A stretch of DNA of 54,535 nucleotides from Candidatus Gemmiger stercoripullorum (GTDB taxonomy: Bacteria; Bacillota; Clostridia; Oscillospirales; Ruminococcaceae), in contig DWXD01000046.1 in NCBI GenBank assembly GCA_019119365.1, forward strand, positions 1 to 54,535, read 5' to 3'. Each line of letters opens with the position of its first letter. Within the stretch, counting starts at the first letter, position 1. The notes beneath the pieces were generated by a model that was not told the DNA's origin, made no database searches, and saw only the letters and a program-made list of their open reading frames with translations. Both the position numbers and the translations under genes were made by a program. Shown here piece by piece: positions 52,897-54,535 of the stretch.

Positions 52897-53415
52897 ATGA
52901 AGATCAGCGTGCTGGGCTACAGCGGCAGCGGAAAATCGACGCTGGCGGCGGCGCTGGGGCGGCGGTACGGCGTGCCGGTCCTGCACCTGGACCGCGTGCA
53001 GTTTGACCCCGGCTGGGTCGAGCGCCCGCTGGCCGCCAAGCAGGCCGACACAGGGCGCTTCCTGGACGAAAACGCGGCCTGGGTGATTGACGGCAACTAC
53101 ACAAAGCTGCACTTTGCGCGGCGCATGGAGGAAGCCGACCGCATTGTGGTGCTGGCCTTCGGCCGCTGGGCCTGCCTTGTGCGGGTGGTGCGGCGCTGGC
53201 TGCGCTGGCGCGGGCGCACGCGGGCGTCGGCCGCGGCGGGCTGCCCCGAAAAGATCGACGCCGAGTTCATCCGCTGGGTGCTGCACGACGGCCGCACCCG
53301 GGAAAGCGCTTCCTGGTACAGCGATGCGCGCCGCCGCTGGCCCGGCAAGGTGACGGTGCTGCGCAACCAGCGCGAGCTGGACCGCTATTATAAAACCGAG
53401 GGGCTGCGCCGGTAA
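52897..53415 (+). CDS. P-loop kinase of the topology-modulation (FlaR-like) family
   Basis: A 172-residue protein of the adenylate-kinase-like P-loop fold: Walker A GYSGSGKST at residues 7-15, LHLDRVQFDPGW, and WVIDGNYTK with the second nucleotide-contact Asp. It matches proteins annotated as DNA topology modulation factors, though the biochemical substrate is not known. The ATG follows GCGGGAGGG. The stop codon lies within the loop of a terminator hairpin. Confidence 0.87.
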   Translation: MKISVLGYSGSGKSTLAAALGRRYGVPVLHLDRVQFDPGWVERPLAAKQADTGRFLDENAAWVIDGNYTKLHFARRMEEADRIVVLAFGRWACLVRVVRRWLRWRGRTRASAAAGCPEKIDAEFIRWVLHDGRTRESASWYSDARRRWPGKVTVLRNQRELDRYYKTEGLRR

Positions 53416-53434
53416 ATTGGCGCAGCCCCTTTTT
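53399..53434. terminator. shared terminator of convergent genes
   Basis: Twelve-bp stem AGGGGCTGCGCC (53399-53410) and GGCGCAGCCCCT (53419-53430) followed by T residues. Its loop contains the stop codon of the P-loop kinase, and its T run reaches the stop of the minus-strand acetyltransferase. Confidence 0.9.
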
Positions 53435-53895
53435 CAGTTTTCGGTATGCACATACACCCGGCAGGGCGCGGGGTCGCCGTCGGCCTGCAGCATGCACAGA
53501 TATTGCCAGCCGTAGCGCTCATAAAAGCGCGTGTGGTCGGTCAGCAGGTAGAGCGTCGGCTCGCCCAGCGCCTGCATCTCGCGGCAGACAGTTTGCAGCA
53601 GCGCTCCGGCCAGGCCGCGGCCGCGGTAAGGCGGCTCCACAAACAGCGCGCAGACGTTGGGGCGCAGGTCCCTGTGGGGGTGGAAGTCGTTTTCGATCAC
53701 GCCGATCCCCCCGGCGATGCGCGCACCGTCCAGCGCCAGATACCAGCGCGGCACAGCGGCCCGGGTGCGCTGCGCTTCGGCCATGCTCCGGCGGTATTCC
53801 TCCCGGGGGACGCCCCATTTCCCGCTGAACCAGCCAGCCGCCGCCTCCCACCATTCCGGGTGGCCGCGCAGGGGCAAAATTTCAATTTGGGACAA
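53434..53895 (-). CDS. GNAT-family N-acetyltransferase
   Basis: A 153-residue protein. The acetyl-CoA pyrophosphate-binding segment is VEPPYRGRGLAGALL, preceded by FHPHRDLRPNVCALF and followed by YLLTDHTRFYERYGW, a classic motif A/B arrangement. The substrate is unknown. The start is TTG at 53895, six bases after AAGGAG. It lies 56 bases downstream of a second, different GNAT gene, so both may be in one transcript. Confidence 0.9.
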   Translation of the reverse strand: MSQIEILPLRGHPEWWEAAAGWFSGKWGVPREEYRRSMAEAQRTRAAVPRWYLALDGARIAGGIGVIENDFHPHRDLRPNVCALFVEPPYRGRGLAGALLQTVCREMQALGEPTLYLLTDHTRFYERYGWQYLCMLQADGDPAPCRVYVHTEN

Positions 53896-53951
53896 GAGAA
53901 GCTCCTTTCAGGCAGGCCGGCCAAAAATCGGCCCACCGTGGTTTTTCGCTT

Positions 53952-54422
53952 TTACAGCGCGTAATCCATGCAGGTCTTGCGGGGTTTGAAGCCGCAGGAT
54001 TCGTAGAAGCGCCGGGCGGCTTCGTTGCCGGTCCAGACGTTGAGGGTCAGGTCCCGGCAGCCGCGGGCGCGGGCGTAGGCCTTGACCGCCTCGAACAGCG
54101 CGCGGCCGATGTGCTGCCCGCGCAGCGTCTCGTCGACGCAGAGGTCGTCGATGTACAGCGTTTTGCGGTCGTTCATGATGTTGCTGCCGCGGCACTCCTC
54201 CAGCATGCAGAACGCATAGCCGAGCAGGCGGTCGTTTTCGTCGACAGCGGCCAGCACCGGGCGGGTATCGTCGGCCAGGATGGCGGCCAGCTCTTCGTCG
54301 GTATATTTGCGGCCGCCGTTTTTGAACAGGTCCGGGCGGATCGCATGGTGCACAAGCTCGACCTGCCAAAGCAGTTCCTGGATGCGGGGCATATCTTTTG
54401 CGGCGGCGCGGCGGATGGTCAT
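53952..54422 (-). CDS. GNAT-family N-acetyltransferase
   Basis: A 156-residue protein with DDLCVDETLRGQHIGRALFEA as motif A (split: DDLCVDETLR and GQHIGRALFEA) and LNVWTGNEAARRFYESCGF as motif B, typical of RimI-like single-domain acetyltransferases. I use the ATG at 54422 after AGAGGGAAA; upstream in-frame codons lie in the promoter. The substrate is unknown. Confidence 0.92.
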   Translation of the reverse strand: MTIRRAAAKDMPRIQELLWQVELVHHAIRPDLFKNGGRKYTDEELAAILADDTRPVLAAVDENDRLLGYAFCMLEECRGSNIMNDRKTLYIDDLCVDETLRGQHIGRALFEAVKAYARARGCRDLTLNVWTGNEAARRFYESCGFKPRKTCMDYAL

Positions 54423-54471
54423 ACAGTTTCCCTCTTTTCCTATTGTCTCAACAGTCTTTCGTGTATTATAT

Positions 54472-54500
54472 ACTATACTACGTTTTCCGCCCTGCTGCAA
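54472..54500 (-). promoter_or_regulatory. promoter of the GNAT gene at 53952-54422
   Basis: Minus strand: -35 TTGCAG (54495-54500), 17-base spacer, -10 TATAGT (54472-54477). A second TATAAT overlaps just downstream. Confidence 0.62.
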
Positions 54501-54507
54501 CACGGCG

Positions 54508-54535
54508 GCCCGCGCCCCCGGGTGGGGGTGCGGGC
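54508..54535. terminator. GC-rich hairpin at the window edge
   Basis: Arms GCCCGCGCCCCC and GGGGGTGCGGGC pair around GGGT with one imperfect position. What follows is outside the window, so it may be a terminator of a flanking gene. Confidence 0.5.

Overview
The window looks like a chromosomal segment of a high-GC member of the Clostridia, most likely Oscillospiraceae of the Faecalibacterium / Gemmiger / Subdoligranulum type. The placement rests on the mnmE-mnmG-rsmG order, ThyX instead of ThyA, RecD2, MltG, a GH25-type cell-wall protein, Firmicutes-style Shine-Dalgarno sequences, and intergenic repeats of a kind I associate with that group. The species is not determined. No phage, conjugative element, full insertion sequence, rRNA or CRISPR array is visible.

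Layout. Bases 1-275 hold a tRNA cluster (Asp partial, Thr, Trp). Bases 350-4356 are the tRNA/rRNA modification operon mnmE-mnmG-rsmG. Bases 5291-15372 carry trmB with a CmpB-like membrane protein, an AlaX-type editing protein, a lipoprotein, a degenerate GGDEF protein, a small helical protein, and a GH3 glucosidase followed by an AEC transporter. Bases 15657-18682 hold gdhA and glpK. Bases 19750-25404 hold a polytopic membrane protein, a beta-CASP metallo-beta-lactamase protein and a large membrane-anchored GH25 protein. Bases 26133-33381 hold an HTH membrane protein, a DUF2975-HTH-DUF4173 cassette, a CorA-like transporter, and an RlmD-like methyltransferase coupled to a YjbR-EVE fusion. Bases 33526-40768 hold a flavoprotein, PAP2 phosphatase, Wzy-like membrane protein, lysA, a MATE exporter and a U32 protein. 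Bases 40859-52603 form a long minus-strand block read as recD2-comF, mreB, Gfo/Idh, pcrA-thyX-tmk-GNAT, mltG. Bases 52897-54422 hold a P-loop kinase and two acetyltransferases.

The most striking content is not coding. Six gene-free gaps (4357-5290, 6916-7308, 11556-12177, 18683-19749, 25405-26132, 27078-28047) contain 39 short hairpins that share one design. Each has a GTAG tetranucleotide directly at the 5' foot of a near-perfect stem. The stems fall into at least seven unrelated sequences (called A-G here), some differing by paired compensatory changes. Orientation largely alternates. Spacing between facing feet is quantised at about 53 or 61-63 nt, and between hairpin tips at about 25-30 nt. 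Three clusters contain tandem duplications of whole cassettes with periods of 432, 332 (three copies) and 380 bp. A second 53-bp double-hairpin element (H) recurs in fixed positions inside the cassettes. This matches REP/BIME elements mobilised by RAYT (Y1 HUH) transposases, but with swappable stems in fixed slots.

Other notable items are a GH25-Big2-5'-nucleotidase fusion whose phosphatase domain has lost all recognisable metal ligands, a PcrA helicase with a Gly/Tyr/Phe/Arg-rich disordered linker, a MITE-like element in the recD2 leader, a terminator hairpin that buries the ribosome binding site of the next gene, and divergent promoters with overlapping -35 boxes.
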